A DNA stretch of 64,000 bases from Mycobacterium sp. WUMAC-067 (GCF_020217485.1 NZ_JAEKMI010000024.1:17983-81982); one strand, 5' to 3'; shown: positions 54,537 to 63,640, counted from the first letter of the stretch. Numbers and translations: made by a program. The notes: generated by a model not told the origin, from the letters alone.

Positions 54537-55984
54537 GCACCGGCCGTGACGGACGGCAGCGCCCGCGGCCGGACCGCAAGCCGCCGCGGCCGCAGCAACG
54601 CGACCGCCGCCCACCCCAGCGGGATCGCCGGCCCGCCCGCCGGCCGCTCGACCCGGCCCGGGCGGCCGCGTTCGAGGTGCTCCGGGCGGTCAGCGAGCGC
54701 GACGCGTACGCGAACCTGGCGCTGCCCGCGCTGCTGCGCGAGCGCGGAATCACCGGCCGCGACGCCGCATTCGCCACCGAGCTGACCTACGGCACCTGCC
54801 GCAGCCGCGGCCTGCTCGACGCCGTCATCGGCGCGGCCGCCGGGCGCGCCCCGAATGCCATCGACCCCGTCCTGCTCGACCTGCTGCGCCTCGGCGCGTA
54901 TCAGTTGCTGCGCACCCGCGTCGACGCACACGCCGCGGTGTCCACCACCGTCGAACAGGCGGGCCTCGAATTCGACTCGGCGCGAGCGGGTTTCGTCAAC
55001 GGGGTGCTGCGCACCATCTCCGGGCGCGACGAGAAATCCTGGGTAGGGGAGCTGGCCCCGGACCCGGCGCGGGACCCGATCGGGCATGCCGCGTTCGTGC
55101 ACGCCCATCCCCGCTGGATCGCCCAGGCCTTCGCCGACGCGCTGGGCGGGGCCGCGGGCGAACTCGACGCGGTGCTCGCCAGCGATGACGAACGGCCCCA
55201 GGTGCATCTGGCCGCGCGCGCCGGCGCGCTGACCGCCGCCGAACTGGCGGACGCCGTCGGCGGCACCGTCGGCCGCTACTCGCCGTACGCGGTGTACCTG
55301 CCGGGCGGCGATCCCGGGCGGCTGGCGCCGGTGCGCGACGCCCTCGCCCTGGTGCAGGACGAGGGCAGCCAGCTGGTGGCCCGCGCGCTGACCCTGGCGC
55401 CGGTCGACGGCGACGCCGGACGCTGGCTCGACCTGTGCGCCGGGCCGGGCGGGAAGACGGCGCTGCTGGCGTCGCTCGGTGCTGCGTCCGGGGCCCGCGT
55501 CACCGCGGTGGAGCCGGCCCCGCGCCGCGCCGACCTGGTGGCCGAGAACACCCGTGGCCTGCCGGTCGACGTGCTGCGGGTTGACGGCCGGCACAGCGAC
55601 CTCGAGCCGACGTTCGACCGGGTGCTCGTCGACGCGCCCTGCACGGGGCTGGGGGCGCTGCGCCGCCGGCCCGAGGCCCGGTGGCGCCGTCAACCGGCCG
55701 ACGTGCCGGCGCTGACCAAGCTGCAACGCGAGCTGCTGGGCGCCGCGATCGCGCTGACCCGTCCCGGTGGCGTGGTGCTCTACGCGACCTGCTCGCCGCA
55801 CCTGGCCGAAACCGTCGGGGTGGTCGCCGACGCGCTGCGCCGCTATCCGGTGAGCGCGCTGGACACCCGGCCGTTGTTCGAGCCCGTCCCGGACTTGGGG
55901 GACGGGCCCTATGTCCAGCTGTGGCCCCACCGGCACGGCACCGACGCGATGTTCGCGGCCGCGCTGCGCCGCGAAGCGGGGTAG
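54533..55984 (+). CDS. rsmB: 16S rRNA (cytosine-5)-methyltransferase RsmB/Fmu
   Basis: 483 residues. After a disordered Arg/Pro-rich head (about 1-40) comes a NusB-like domain (RAAAFEVLRAVSERDAYANLAL, then ELTYGTCRSRGLLDAVI), then the methyltransferase domain: SAM site LDLCAGPGGKTALLASLG, motif IV VDAPCTGLGALRRRPEARWRR with one catalytic Cys, and motif VI YATCSPHLAETVGVV with the other. It modifies C967 of 16S rRNA in E. coli numbering. The last 30 bases of the gene are repeated 58 bases downstream. Confidence 0.94.
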   Translation: MSTGRDGRQRPRPDRKPPRPQQRDRRPPQRDRRPARRPLDPARAAAFEVLRAVSERDAYANLALPALLRERGITGRDAAFATELTYGTCRSRGLLDAVIGAAAGRAPNAIDPVLLDLLRLGAYQLLRTRVDAHAAVSTTVEQAGLEFDSARAGFVNGVLRTISGRDEKSWVGELAPDPARDPIGHAAFVHAHPRWIAQAFADALGGAAGELDAVLASDDERPQVHLAARAGALTAAELADAVGGTVGRYSPYAVYLPGGDPGRLAPVRDALALVQDEGSQLVARALTLAPVDGDAGRWLDLCAGPGGKTALLASLGAASGARVTAVEPAPRRADLVAENTRGLPVDVLRVDGRHSDLEPTFDRVLVDAPCTGLGALRRRPEARWRRQPADVPALTKLQRELLGAAIALTRPGGVVLYATCSPHLAETVGVVADALRRYPVSALDTRPLFEPVPDLGDGPYVQLWPHRHGTDAMFAAALRREAG

Positions 55985-56042
55985 CAAGGCCGCGACACAA
56001 AAGGACCCGGCCGCGGCCGCGCTGCGCCGCGAGGCGGGGTAG
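55955..56042 (+). repeat. Duplicated 3' end of rsmB
   Basis: The last 30 bases of rsmB (55955-55984, encoding AALRREAG and stop) recur at 56013-56042 with a single A to G change. The second copy includes the TAG. A local tandem duplication between rsmB and rpe is the simplest reading. Confidence 0.8.
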
Positions 56043-56079
56043 CGGCGCCGCCAGATGTGAACCGAGGCGCGCGGCTCAG

Positions 56080-56085
56080 TAGTCT
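56080..56085 (+). promoter_or_regulatory. Predicted leaderless -10 (TAGTCT) for rpe
   Basis: TAGTCT, 7 bases, then ATG 56093. It supports this ATG over the in-frame codon at 56057. Confidence 0.45.
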
Positions 56086-56092
56086 GGCGCTC

Positions 56093-56791
56093 ATGCCTGG
56101 CAACACGGAATCTTCGAAGGGGCCCCTGATCGCACCGTCGATCCTTTCCGCTGACTTTTCCCGGCTTGCCGACGAGGCCGCCGCCGTGACCGGCGCCGAC
56201 TGGCTGCACGTCGACGTGATGGACAACCACTTCGTGCCCAACCTGACCCTCGGGCTGCCGGTGGTGGAGAGCCTGCTGGCGGCCACCACCATCCCGATGG
56301 ACTGCCACCTGATGATCGAGGACCCCGATCGCTGGGCGCCGCCCTACGCCGAGGCGGGCGCCTACAACGTCACCTTCCACGCCGAGGCCACCGAGAATCC
56401 GATCGCGGTCGCGCGCGACATCCGCGCCGCGGGCGCCAAAGCGGGGATCAGCGTGAAGCCGGGCACGCCGCTCGAGCCGTACCTCGAGATCCTGCCGCAG
56501 TTCGACACGCTGCTCATCATGTCGGTCGAGCCCGGCTTCGGCGGCCAGAGCTTCATCCCCGAGGTCCTGAGCAAGGTGCGCACCGCGCGCAAGCTCATCG
56601 ACGCGGGGGAGTTGACGATCCTGGTCGAAATCGACGGGGGGATCAACGGGGACACCATCGAGCAGGCCGCCGAGGCGGGCGTCGACTGCTTCGTCGCGGG
56701 ATCGGCCGTGTACGGCGCCGCCGACCCGGAGACCGCGATCGAGGCGTTGCGCCGACAGGCCGCCGGCGCCTCCCCGCACCTGCGTCGATGA
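56093..56791 (+). CDS. rpe: Ribulose-phosphate 3-epimerase
   Basis: 232 residues. It interconverts ribulose-5-P and xylulose-5-P. APSILSADFSRL, HVDVMDNHFVPNLTLG with metal ligands, MDCHLMIEDP and EIDGGINGDTIEQAAEAGVDCFVAGSAVYG are the standard signatures. MDGHF of most relatives is MDNHF here, a Gly to Asn change beside the metal Asp that is worth noting but tolerable. It overlaps ribD by 4 bases; ribulose-5-P is also the substrate of RibB, which links it with the riboflavin genes. Confidence 0.96.
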   Translation: MPGNTESSKGPLIAPSILSADFSRLADEAAAVTGADWLHVDVMDNHFVPNLTLGLPVVESLLAATTIPMDCHLMIEDPDRWAPPYAEAGAYNVTFHAEATENPIAVARDIRAAGAKAGISVKPGTPLEPYLEILPQFDTLLIMSVEPGFGGQSFIPEVLSKVRTARKLIDAGELTILVEIDGGINGDTIEQAAEAGVDCFVAGSAVYGAADPETAIEALRRQAAGASPHLRR

Positions 56792-57813
56792 CCGTTTCGC
56801 CGGGCGAGGGCCTTGACGCCGCGATGCGCTTGGCGATCGAGCAGTCCAATCTCGTCAAGGGAACGACGTACCCGAATCCCCCGGTGGGCGCGGTCATCCT
56901 GGACGCCGGCGGGGAAGTGGTCGGCGTGGGCGGCACCGAACCGGCCGGCGGCGACCACGCCGAGATCCTGGCGCTGCGGCGCGCCGGCGACCTGGCCGCC
57001 GGTGGGACCGCCGTGGTGACCCTCGAGCCGTGCAACCACTACGGCAAGACGCCGCCGTGCGTGAACGCGCTGCTGGACGCCAAGGTGGGCGCGGTGGTCT
57101 ACGCGGTGGCTGACCCGAACCCGGAGGCCGCCGGGGGCGCGGCCCGGCTCGCGGAGGCGGGCGTCGCGGTGCGCTCGGGTGTGCTGGCCGACGAGGCGGC
57201 CGGCGGGCCGCTGCGGGAGTGGCTGCACAAGCAGCGGACCGGACTGCCGCACCTGACGTGGAAGTACGCCAGCAGCGTCGATGGCCGCAGCGCCGCCGCC
57301 GACGGCTCCAGCCAGTGGATTTCCAGCGAGGCCTCGCGGCTGGACCTGCATCGCCGCCGCGGGGCGTGCGAGGCGATCGTGGTGGGCACCGGCACGGTGC
57401 TGGCCGACGACCCGGCGCTGACCGCCCGGTTGCCCGACGGCTCGCTGGCCGAGCGGCAGCCGCTGCGGGTGGTCGTGGGGATGCGCGAAATACCTTCGGA
57501 GGCAAAGGTTCTCAACGACGATTCGCGAACGATGCTGATCCGGACGCACGACCCCATGGAGGTGCTCAAGGCGGTCTCGGACCGCACCGACGTGCTGCTG
57601 GAGGGTGGCCCGACCCTGGCGGGCGCCTTCCTGCGGGCCGGGGCGGTGGATCGGATCCTCGCCTACGTCGCGCCGACCCTGTTGGGTGGTCCGGTCACCG
57701 CGGTCGACGACGTCGGAGTGTCCACGATCGCGCGGGCGTTGCGCTGGCAGTTCGACGGAATCGATCGGGTGGGCCCCGACGTGGTGCTCAGCCTGGTGCC
57801 GCGCGAGGGCTAG
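56788..57813 (+). CDS. ribD: Bifunctional riboflavin deaminase/reductase RibD
   Basis: 341 residues (RibG in M. tuberculosis naming). The N-terminal deaminase has its zinc set in DHAEILALRRAG (His-x-Glu) and EPCNHYGKTPPCVNALLDAKV. The C-terminal reductase begins near residue 145 (LPHLTWKYASSVDGRSAAADGSSQWIS) and ends with an NADPH site LLEGGPTLAGAFL. It performs the second and third steps of riboflavin synthesis. Convergent with P55, 6 bases away. Confidence 0.95.
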   Translation: MTVSPGEGLDAAMRLAIEQSNLVKGTTYPNPPVGAVILDAGGEVVGVGGTEPAGGDHAEILALRRAGDLAAGGTAVVTLEPCNHYGKTPPCVNALLDAKVGAVVYAVADPNPEAAGGAARLAEAGVAVRSGVLADEAAGGPLREWLHKQRTGLPHLTWKYASSVDGRSAAADGSSQWISSEASRLDLHRRRGACEAIVVGTGTVLADDPALTARLPDGSLAERQPLRVVVGMREIPSEAKVLNDDSRTMLIRTHDPMEVLKAVSDRTDVLLEGGPTLAGAFLRAGAVDRILAYVAPTLLGGPVTAVDDVGVSTIARALRWQFDGIDRVGPDVVLSLVPREG

Positions 57814-57819
57814 CGGCGC

Positions 57820-59376
57820 CTAGCGCTCGCTCAGTGAAACTTCTTGCGGCTCAGGGATTTCCGGCTCCTCGGCGTGTTCCTTGCGGCCGCCGATCAGCAG
57901 ACCCAGCAGCGCGCCCGCGATGCAGATCACGACGGTGGCCGCGAAGATGTCGCCGTACATCATGGCGAACGCCTTGAGGTACATCGTTCCCTGCGCGGCG
58001 ATCCGCTCCAACAGGGTGGCGTCGGGCGGGATCGCCGCCGTCAGGCCCGCCACGATCTGGTTGAACCGGTACAGGCCCCACGCGCTGAGCGCGGCCACCC
58101 CGATCAGCATGCCCGTCATCCGGGCGACCACCACGGCCGCCGAGGCGATGCCGTGCTGGGCCGACGGGACGACACGCAGCGCGGCCGACGTCAGCGGCCC
58201 GATGACCAGTCCGAGGCCGAAACCCGCCACCAACAGGTCGGCGTGCAGCACGGGGACATTGAGCAGCCCCAGGATGTTGTGCTTCTGGCTCATCACGTCC
58301 TGGCGCCAGTAGTGGATCAGCCAGTAGCCGTATGCCGCGATCAGCAGGCCGACGAACGTCACCGCACGGTCGCCGACGCGGGTGGCGATCCACCCGCCCA
58401 GCACCGCGCCGATCGGCAGCGCGATCAGGAACCACAGCAACAGCCCGGCCGCCTGTGTCTGGGTCTGCCCCAGCACACCCTGACCGAACAGCTCGACGTC
58501 GACCAGCGTCACCATCAGCGCCGCGCCCGCGAACAATGAGGCGCCCAGCGCGGCCAGGAACGGCCGGAAGCGCACGCCGGCCGGTTCGATCAGCCGGGTC
58601 CGGGAGAAGCGCTCCCACAGCAGGAACAGCACCCCGACCACGGCCGCGCCGATCACCAGCGGCAACCCGTAGCTGGGCAGGATCTCTTTGCCGTCGGGCT
58701 GCGGGTTGTACAGGCCGATCACCGCGAGGCCCAGCGCGACGGCGAGCAGCACACCGCCGACCAGATCGACCTTCTCGGGCGTTTCGGTGCGTTCGTGCGA
58801 CGGCAGGCTGAACTGGATCATCACCATCGCGATGAGGGTCAGCGGGACGTTGATCCAGAACACGTAGCGCCAGTCGTGGAACAAGAAGACGATGAAGATC
58901 CCGTACAGCGGGCCCAGCACGCTGCCGAGCTCCTGGGCGGCACCGATCCCGCCGAGCACGCCCGCGCGGTTGCGCTGCGCCCACAGGTCCGCGCCCAGCG
59001 CGAGGGTGACCGGCAGCAGCGCGCCGCTGGCCACACCCTGGATGGTGCGGCCGCCGACCAGCAGGTGAAAATCGCCCCAGTGACCGGCCAGCGCCGTGAC
59101 CACCGAGCCGACCATGAACAGCGCCAGGCTGACCTGCAGCACCAGCTTGCGGCCGAACCGGTCGGACGCCCGCCCCAGCAGCGGCATGGCGGCGATGTAG
59201 CCCAGCAGGTACATCGTGATGATCCAGGTGATGCGCTGCAGCTGGTTAATCGGGATGTGAACGTCGGTCATGATGTCGCGCATGATCGTCACGACGACAT
59301 AGGCGTCCAGGGCGCCCAGCAGCACCGCCAGACTGCCGGCGCTGATCGCGACGCGCCGCCCGGTCTGTGTGGTCAC
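57820..59376 (-). CDS. P55-type MFS exporter (Rv1410c-like)
   Basis: 518 residues, exactly the length of M. tuberculosis P55; 14 membrane helices, DHA2 type. The loop 2-3 motif GRASDRFGRKL and the motif C-like GAAQELGSVLGPLYG are clear. With LprG it exports triacylglycerol and affects drug tolerance and the outer membrane in mycobacteria. The GTG at 59376 overlaps the lprG TGA stop by 4 bases, which decides the start against the longer frame to 59418. Confidence 0.95.
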   Translation of the reverse strand: MTTQTGRRVAISAGSLAVLLGALDAYVVVTIMRDIMTDVHIPINQLQRITWIITMYLLGYIAAMPLLGRASDRFGRKLVLQVSLALFMVGSVVTALAGHWGDFHLLVGGRTIQGVASGALLPVTLALGADLWAQRNRAGVLGGIGAAQELGSVLGPLYGIFIVFLFHDWRYVFWINVPLTLIAMVMIQFSLPSHERTETPEKVDLVGGVLLAVALGLAVIGLYNPQPDGKEILPSYGLPLVIGAAVVGVLFLLWERFSRTRLIEPAGVRFRPFLAALGASLFAGAALMVTLVDVELFGQGVLGQTQTQAAGLLLWFLIALPIGAVLGGWIATRVGDRAVTFVGLLIAAYGYWLIHYWRQDVMSQKHNILGLLNVPVLHADLLVAGFGLGLVIGPLTSAALRVVPSAQHGIASAAVVVARMTGMLIGVAALSAWGLYRFNQIVAGLTAAIPPDATLLERIAAQGTMYLKAFAMMYGDIFAATVVICIAGALLGLLIGGRKEHAEEPEIPEPQEVSLSER

Positions 59377-60080
59377 GAGCTCACCGGGGGCTTGGTCACC
59401 TGAACCTGCTCGCCCCACTTCGACAGGGTGACCTCGGCGGAATTGCCCGAACTCTTCTGCAGATTGGCCCGGACCAGCTGGTGGTCACCGCTCTCCTGGA
59501 TCCACACCGTGCTCGGGACCCGCTGAGTCGCGTTGAACTGCGGCACGATCTTGTTCACCGCGTCGGCCGACACGTTCCCGCTGACCTTGATGGTGTTCTG
59601 CCCGTCGATGGTCTCGCGGCCCTCGGCCTTGGCGTCGCTGAAGTTCGCCAGCGCGTTGCCCAGCCCGCTGTCCGGGTTCAGCAGCACCGACACGTCGTAG
59701 ATGTCGGACGCCTTGCCGAAGTCACTCCACTTGTTGGGGGTGAGGGTGGCGTACAGGATCCCGTCGACGACGACGAAGTTTGCGTCGATGTCGGAGCCGC
59801 CCAGGGTGATGGTGGCGTTGCCCGACGCGGCGGTGGCCGGCGCCGTGGTGAGGTCACCGGTCAGCGTCTTGATGGGGAGCCCGGGGATCTTGCCCTGGAT
59901 GCTCAGCGCGATGTGCGCGCTCTGCACCTTCTTGGTGGCGTCGGCCGACTGCTTGACCAAGGTCGTGCCGTCGGGGAGTGGCGCGCCGCTCTGCTTTGAG
60001 CCCGACGAGCAGCCGGCGATCAAGGCGGTGGCGAGGGTCAGGGATGCGAGGACGGCCGATAGACGGCGGCGGGTCTGCAT
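59373..60080 (-). CDS. lprG: Lipoprotein LprG
   Basis: 235 residues. The signal ends in the lipobox LIAGC with Cys24. The body is the LppX/LprAFG half-barrel, a carrier for acylated lipids (triacylglycerol, LAM) between membranes: KVQSAHIALSIQGKIPGLPIKTLTGDL and VVDGILYATLTPNKWSDFG. It works with the P55 exporter encoded just after it. A leaderless -10 TACGAT lies 6 bases before ATG 60080. Confidence 0.95.
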   Translation of the reverse strand: MQTRRRLSAVLASLTLATALIAGCSSGSKQSGAPLPDGTTLVKQSADATKKVQSAHIALSIQGKIPGLPIKTLTGDLTTAPATAASGNATITLGGSDIDANFVVVDGILYATLTPNKWSDFGKASDIYDVSVLLNPDSGLGNALANFSDAKAEGRETIDGQNTIKVSGNVSADAVNKIVPQFNATQRVPSTVWIQESGDHQLVRANLQKSSGNSAEVTLSKWGEQVQVTKPPVSS

Positions 60081-60086
60081 ACTCGC

Positions 60087-60092
60087 ATCGTA
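60087..60092 (-). promoter_or_regulatory. Predicted leaderless -10 (TACGAT) of lprG-P55
   Basis: TACGAT on the minus strand, 6 bases, then ATG 60080. Confidence 0.5.
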
Positions 60093-60185
60093 GAGGGTGC
60101 CGGTGACTGCCCTGGTGAACGCGGGGGGCCGGTGTCGCCGGTGCGACGGTGTTTGCCCTGCTCATCCGCGCGAGTGCGGGCCAAT

Positions 60186-60191
60186 TAGCCT
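60186..60191 (+). promoter_or_regulatory. Predicted leaderless -10 (TAGCCT) of ribE
   Basis: TAGCCT, 6 bases, then ATG 60198. It favours ATG 60198 over the GTG at 60195. Confidence 0.5.
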
Positions 60192-60197
60192 TGGGTG

Positions 60198-60797
60198 ATG
60201 TTTACCGGAATTGTCGAGGAACTCGGGGAGGTGGCGGGCCGCGACGTCCTTTCCGACGCGGCGCGGCTGACCATCCGCGGAGCCGTCGTGACCGCGGACG
60301 CGGGCCACGGCGATTCGATCGCCGTCAACGGCGTGTGCCTGACCGTGGCCGAGCTGCTGCCCGGCGGGCTTTTCACCGCGGACGTGATGGGCGAAACCCT
60401 GAACCGGTCCAACCTGGGCGAATTGCAGGTCGGCAGCCGGGTGAACCTGGAGCGCGCCGCGGCCGTCAACAGCCGGCTGGGCGGGCACATCGTGCAGGGC
60501 CACGTCGACGGGACCGGGCAGATCGTGGCGCGCACGCCGTCCGAGCACTGGGAGGTGGTGCGCATTGAGATCCCCGCGGAGGTGGCCCGCTACGTCGTGG
60601 AGAAGGGGTCGATCACCGTCGACGGGATCTCGCTGACGGTGTCCGGGCTGGGTGCCGACCCGCGCGACTGGTTCGAGGTTTCGTTGATTCCCACCACCCG
60701 CGAACTGACCACCCTGGGCCAGGCTCCGGTCGGGACGCAGGTGAACCTCGAGGTCGACGTGATCGCGAAATACGTCGAGCGGTTGATGTCCCGCTGA
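60198..60797 (+). CDS. ribE: Riboflavin synthase alpha chain
   Basis: 199 residues (ribC in the M. tuberculosis annotation). Two lumazine-binding barrels: MFTGIVEELGEV with SIAVNGVCLTVAEL, then GGHIVQGHVDGTGQI with SITVDGISLTVSGL. It dismutates two lumazines to riboflavin. No FMN riboswitch is seen in the 117-base divergent region before it. First of ribE-ribBA-ribH. Confidence 0.96.
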   Translation: MFTGIVEELGEVAGRDVLSDAARLTIRGAVVTADAGHGDSIAVNGVCLTVAELLPGGLFTADVMGETLNRSNLGELQVGSRVNLERAAAVNSRLGGHIVQGHVDGTGQIVARTPSEHWEVVRIEIPAEVARYVVEKGSITVDGISLTVSGLGADPRDWFEVSLIPTTRELTTLGQAPVGTQVNLEVDVIAKYVERLMSR

Positions 60798-60920
60798 TCA
60801 AGCCGTCGCAATAACCGCGGCGTCGGCGTGGTTCATACTGAATGCAACACGTGGACTTCTCGTGTGAGCCGTTTTTGACAGTGTTCCCGCCCGGAAAGCG
60901 GGGACGGCGAGGTAGCAGAG

Positions 60921-62198
60921 ATGACGAGGTTGGACTCCGTCGAGAGGGCGGTTGCCGACATTGCGGCCGGCAAGGCCGTCATCGTCATCGACGACGAGGA
61001 CCGTGAGAACGAGGGCGATCTGATCTTCGCCGCCGAGAAGGCGACGCCGGAGATGGTGGCGTTCATGGTGCGCTACACCTCGGGATACCTGTGCGTGCCG
61101 CTGGACGGCGCGATCTGCGACCGCTTGGGGCTGCTGCCGATGTACGCGGTGAACCAGGACAAGCACGGAACCGCCTACACCGTCACGGTGGACGCGAAAG
61201 ATGGTGTGGGAACCGGTATTTCGGCGTCGGACCGCGCCACCACGATGCGCTTGCTGGCCAACCCCACCAGCGTCGCCGACGATTTCACCCGCCCCGGTCA
61301 CGTGGTTCCGTTGCGCGCCAAGGACGGTGGCGTGCTGCGCCGCCCCGGCCACACCGAGGCCGCGGTCGACCTGGCCCGGATGGCCGGCCTGCAGCCCGCG
61401 GGCGCCATCTGCGAGATCGTCAGCCAAAAGGACGAGGGCGCGATGGCGCAGACCGACGAGCTGCGGGTGTTCGCCGACGAACACGACCTCGCGATGATCA
61501 CGATCGCCGACCTGATCGAGTGGCGGCGCAAGCACGAGAAGCACATCGCCCGCATCGCCGAGGCCCGGATACCGACCCGGCACGGCGAATTCCGTGCCAT
61601 CGGGTACGCCAGCATCTACGAAGAAGTCGAACACGTGGCGCTGGTGCGCGGCGACATCGCCGGGCCGGACTCCGATGGTGACGACGTGCTGGTGCGCGTG
61701 CACTCCGAGTGCCTGACCGGCGACGTCTTCGGTTCCCGCCGCTGCGACTGCGGGCCGCAGCTGGACGCCGCCATGGCGATGGTCGCCCGCGAGGGGCGCG
61801 GCATCGTGCTGTACATGCGCGGCCACGAGGGCCGCGGCATCGGCCTGATGCACAAACTGCAGGCCTATCAGCTGCAGGACGCCGGCGAAGACACCGTCGA
61901 CGCCAACCTGAAACTTGGATTGCCCGCCGACGCAAGGGATTACGGGATCGGCGCGCAGATCCTCGTCGACCTCGGCGTGCGCTCGATGCGGCTGCTGACC
62001 AACAACCCGGCCAAGCGCGTCGGGCTGGACGGGTACGGCCTGCACATCATCGAGCGGGTGCCGCTGCCGGTGCGCGCCAATTCGGAGAACATCCGTTACC
62101 TGATGACCAAGCGGGACAAGATGGGTCACGACCTGGCCGGGCTGGACGACTTCCACGAATCCATCCATCTCCCAGGTGAGTTCGGCGGTGCGCTGTGA
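60921..62198 (+). CDS. ribBA: Bifunctional DHBP synthase / GTP cyclohydrolase II RibBA
   Basis: 425 residues (ribA2). The N-terminal DHBP synthase has IDDEDRENEGDLIFAAEKAT and the late RPGHTEAAVDLARMAG. The C-terminal GTP cyclohydrolase II has zinc ligands in HSECLTGDVFGSRRCDCGPQL, plus RGHEGRGIGLMHKLQAY and NNPAKRVGLDGYGL. It supplies both starting branches of riboflavin synthesis. GAGGTAGC precedes ATG 60921. The 123 bases before it seem free of genes. Confidence 0.96.
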   Translation: MTRLDSVERAVADIAAGKAVIVIDDEDRENEGDLIFAAEKATPEMVAFMVRYTSGYLCVPLDGAICDRLGLLPMYAVNQDKHGTAYTVTVDAKDGVGTGISASDRATTMRLLANPTSVADDFTRPGHVVPLRAKDGGVLRRPGHTEAAVDLARMAGLQPAGAICEIVSQKDEGAMAQTDELRVFADEHDLAMITIADLIEWRRKHEKHIARIAEARIPTRHGEFRAIGYASIYEEVEHVALVRGDIAGPDSDGDDVLVRVHSECLTGDVFGSRRCDCGPQLDAAMAMVAREGRGIVLYMRGHEGRGIGLMHKLQAYQLQDAGEDTVDANLKLGLPADARDYGIGAQILVDLGVRSMRLLTNNPAKRVGLDGYGLHIIERVPLPVRANSENIRYLMTKRDKMGHDLAGLDDFHESIHLPGEFGGAL

Positions 62199-62232
62199 CC
62201 GCCCGACCCGCTAGCGAGGGAGAGCGGCGCCG

Positions 62233-62715
62233 ATGAGTGGTGGCGCCGGCGTGCCGGAAGTGCCGGCGCTTGACGCCTCCGGTGTGCGGCTGGGCATCGT
62301 GGCCAGCACCTGGCACAGCGAGATCTGCGACGCGCTGCTGGACGGCGCGCGCAAAGTCGCCGCCGACTCGGGCGTCGACGACCCCACCGTGGTCCGCGTG
62401 CTCGGCGCCATCGAGATCCCGGTGGTGGCCCAGGAGCTCGCCCGCACCCATGACGCCGTCGTCGCGCTGGGCGTCGTGATCCGCGGGCAGACACCACATT
62501 TCGAGTACGTCTGCGACGCGGTGACCCAGGGCCTGACCCGGGTTTCGCTGGACGCGTCGACCCCGGTGGCCAACGGCGTGCTGACCACCGACAACGAGGA
62601 ACAGGCGCTGGATCGCGCCGGGCTCCCGGCGTCGGCCGAGGACAAGGGCGCCCAGGCGACCGGGGCGGCGCTGTCGGCGGCGCTCACCCTGCGCGAGTTG
62701 CGCGCCCGGTCGTGA
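62233..62715 (+). CDS. ribH: Lumazine synthase
   Basis: 160 residues, equal to M. tuberculosis RibH. GIVASTWHSEICDALLDGA, GAIEIPVVAQELA, VVALGVVIRGQTPHFEYV (with the catalytic His) and PVANGVLTTDNEEQALDRAG are diagnostic. It joins the RibBA butanone phosphate to the RibD product. GAGGGAG lies upstream of ATG 62233. It overlaps the next gene by 4 bases (GTGA). Confidence 0.96.
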   Translation: MSGGAGVPEVPALDASGVRLGIVASTWHSEICDALLDGARKVAADSGVDDPTVVRVLGAIEIPVVAQELARTHDAVVALGVVIRGQTPHFEYVCDAVTQGLTRVSLDASTPVANGVLTTDNEEQALDRAGLPASAEDKGAQATGAALSAALTLRELRARS

Positions 62716-63182
62716 CGTCGTCACCCGACCGCGAGACCTGGGATGCGGTGCTGCGCCCCCACCGCACGCCGTTATTCGCCTACGGGGCAGCGGTGCTCAT
62801 CGCCGGCGCGCACATCGTGGTGGGCCTGTTGCTCAAGGTGAAGTCCACCGGCGTGGTGTTTCAGACCGCCGACCAGGTGGCGATCGCGGTGCTGGGGCTG
62901 GTCATCGCCGGCATCGTGCTGTTGTTTGCCCGGCCCCGGCTGCGGGTCGGGCCGTCGGGCGTATCTGTGCGAAACCTGTTGGGGGACAAGCTGATCGAGT
63001 GGCCCGATGTCGTCGGTGTCTCGTTTCCGGTGGGCCACCGGTGGGCGCGCATCGACTTGCCCGACGACGAGTACATCCCGGTGATGGCCATCCAGGCCGT
63101 CGACAAGGGCCGCGCGGTGCGTGCCATGGACACGGTGCGCGCGCTGCTGGCGCGCTATCGGCCGGACCTACCGACCCCCTGA
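62712..63182 (+). CDS. Membrane protein with PH-like domain (Rv1417-like)
   Basis: 156 residues. Two membrane helices (about 22-42 and 54-75: FAYGAAVLIAGAHIVVGLLL and IAVLGLVIAGIVLLFARP) are followed by a soluble PH-like strand set (LRVGPSGVSVRNLLGDKLIEWPDVVGVSF, HRWARIDLPDDEYIPVMAI). Function unknown; it is fixed downstream of ribH in mycobacteria. GTG start overlaps the ribH stop. Confidence 0.87.
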   Translation: MTSSPDRETWDAVLRPHRTPLFAYGAAVLIAGAHIVVGLLLKVKSTGVVFQTADQVAIAVLGLVIAGIVLLFARPRLRVGPSGVSVRNLLGDKLIEWPDVVGVSFPVGHRWARIDLPDDEYIPVMAIQAVDKGRAVRAMDTVRALLARYRPDLPTP

Positions 63183-63195
63183 GCGCCGCAACGAC

Positions 63196-63221
63196 GCCTC
63201 CCCGGTGTCAGCCAGGGAGGC
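63196..63221. terminator. Hairpin between convergent genes
   Basis: GCCTCCC, a 12-base loop, then GGGAGGC, with further pairing of flanking GAC and GTC across one-sided bulges. It stands 14 bases past the Rv1417-like stop and would serve both strands. There is no T-tract. Confidence 0.45.
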
Positions 63222-63272
63222 GCCGTCGCTGAGGACCTGACGCTTGAGTCGGAAAGCCCGTATCGGACGCAC

Positions 63273-63611
63273 TCAGTATCGAGTGCAGTCCGTCATCATC
63301 TGCTGGAAAATCGGCAGGGCCTGCTGGGCCCCCTGGTTGTGCTCGATCGCGCGCAGCAGATTCACGCGCTGATCGGGCGACGACGCCAGGTACTGCTGCA
63401 AGAACTGCTGGTTCGGCGGCGACTGGTCGAGGTACTGAGCGGCCATCGGGTTCTCCGCGTGCACCGCCCGCATCGCCTGGTCGTAGCTACAGGTCGTGTT
63501 GATCATCGGACCGTAATCGGGGCTGGCGGATGCGACCCCGGCCCCAGCGGTCGACGCCAAAGCCAGGCCGCCGACGGTGACGGCCAGTTTGGCCCACGAA
63601 CGCTTCATCAT
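63273..63611 (-). CDS. Secreted hemophore-related protein
   Basis: 112 residues. An N-terminal signal peptide (about 1-30, ending GVASAS) gives an 82-residue mature helical protein with two cysteines, Cys41 (NTTCSYDQAMRAVH) and Cys109 (TDCTRY), probably a disulfide. The repeated NPMAAQYLDQSP and FLQQYLASSPDQRVNLLRAI fit the mycobacterial hemophore-related family (relatives of the heme-binder Rv0203), but heme binding itself cannot be proved from sequence. GGAGGGAG lies 7 bases before ATG 63611. A 19-base palindrome overlaps its -10 element. Confidence 0.85.
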   Translation of the reverse strand: MMKRSWAKLAVTVGGLALASTAGAGVASASPDYGPMINTTCSYDQAMRAVHAENPMAAQYLDQSPPNQQFLQQYLASSPDQRVNLLRAIEHNQGAQQALPIFQQMMTDCTRY

Positions 63612-63640
63612 TTACGGACTCCCTCCATTGCTGTGCCCCC

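Noticed and set aside
54041..56779. A 912-codon open frame on the minus strand across fmt, rsmB and rpe
   Set aside because: It spans three well-defined genes on the other strand and has no recognisable domain.
60081..60197. FMN riboswitch before ribE
   Set aside because: The divergent gap is short, ribE looks leaderless, and no RFN-like conserved blocks are present.
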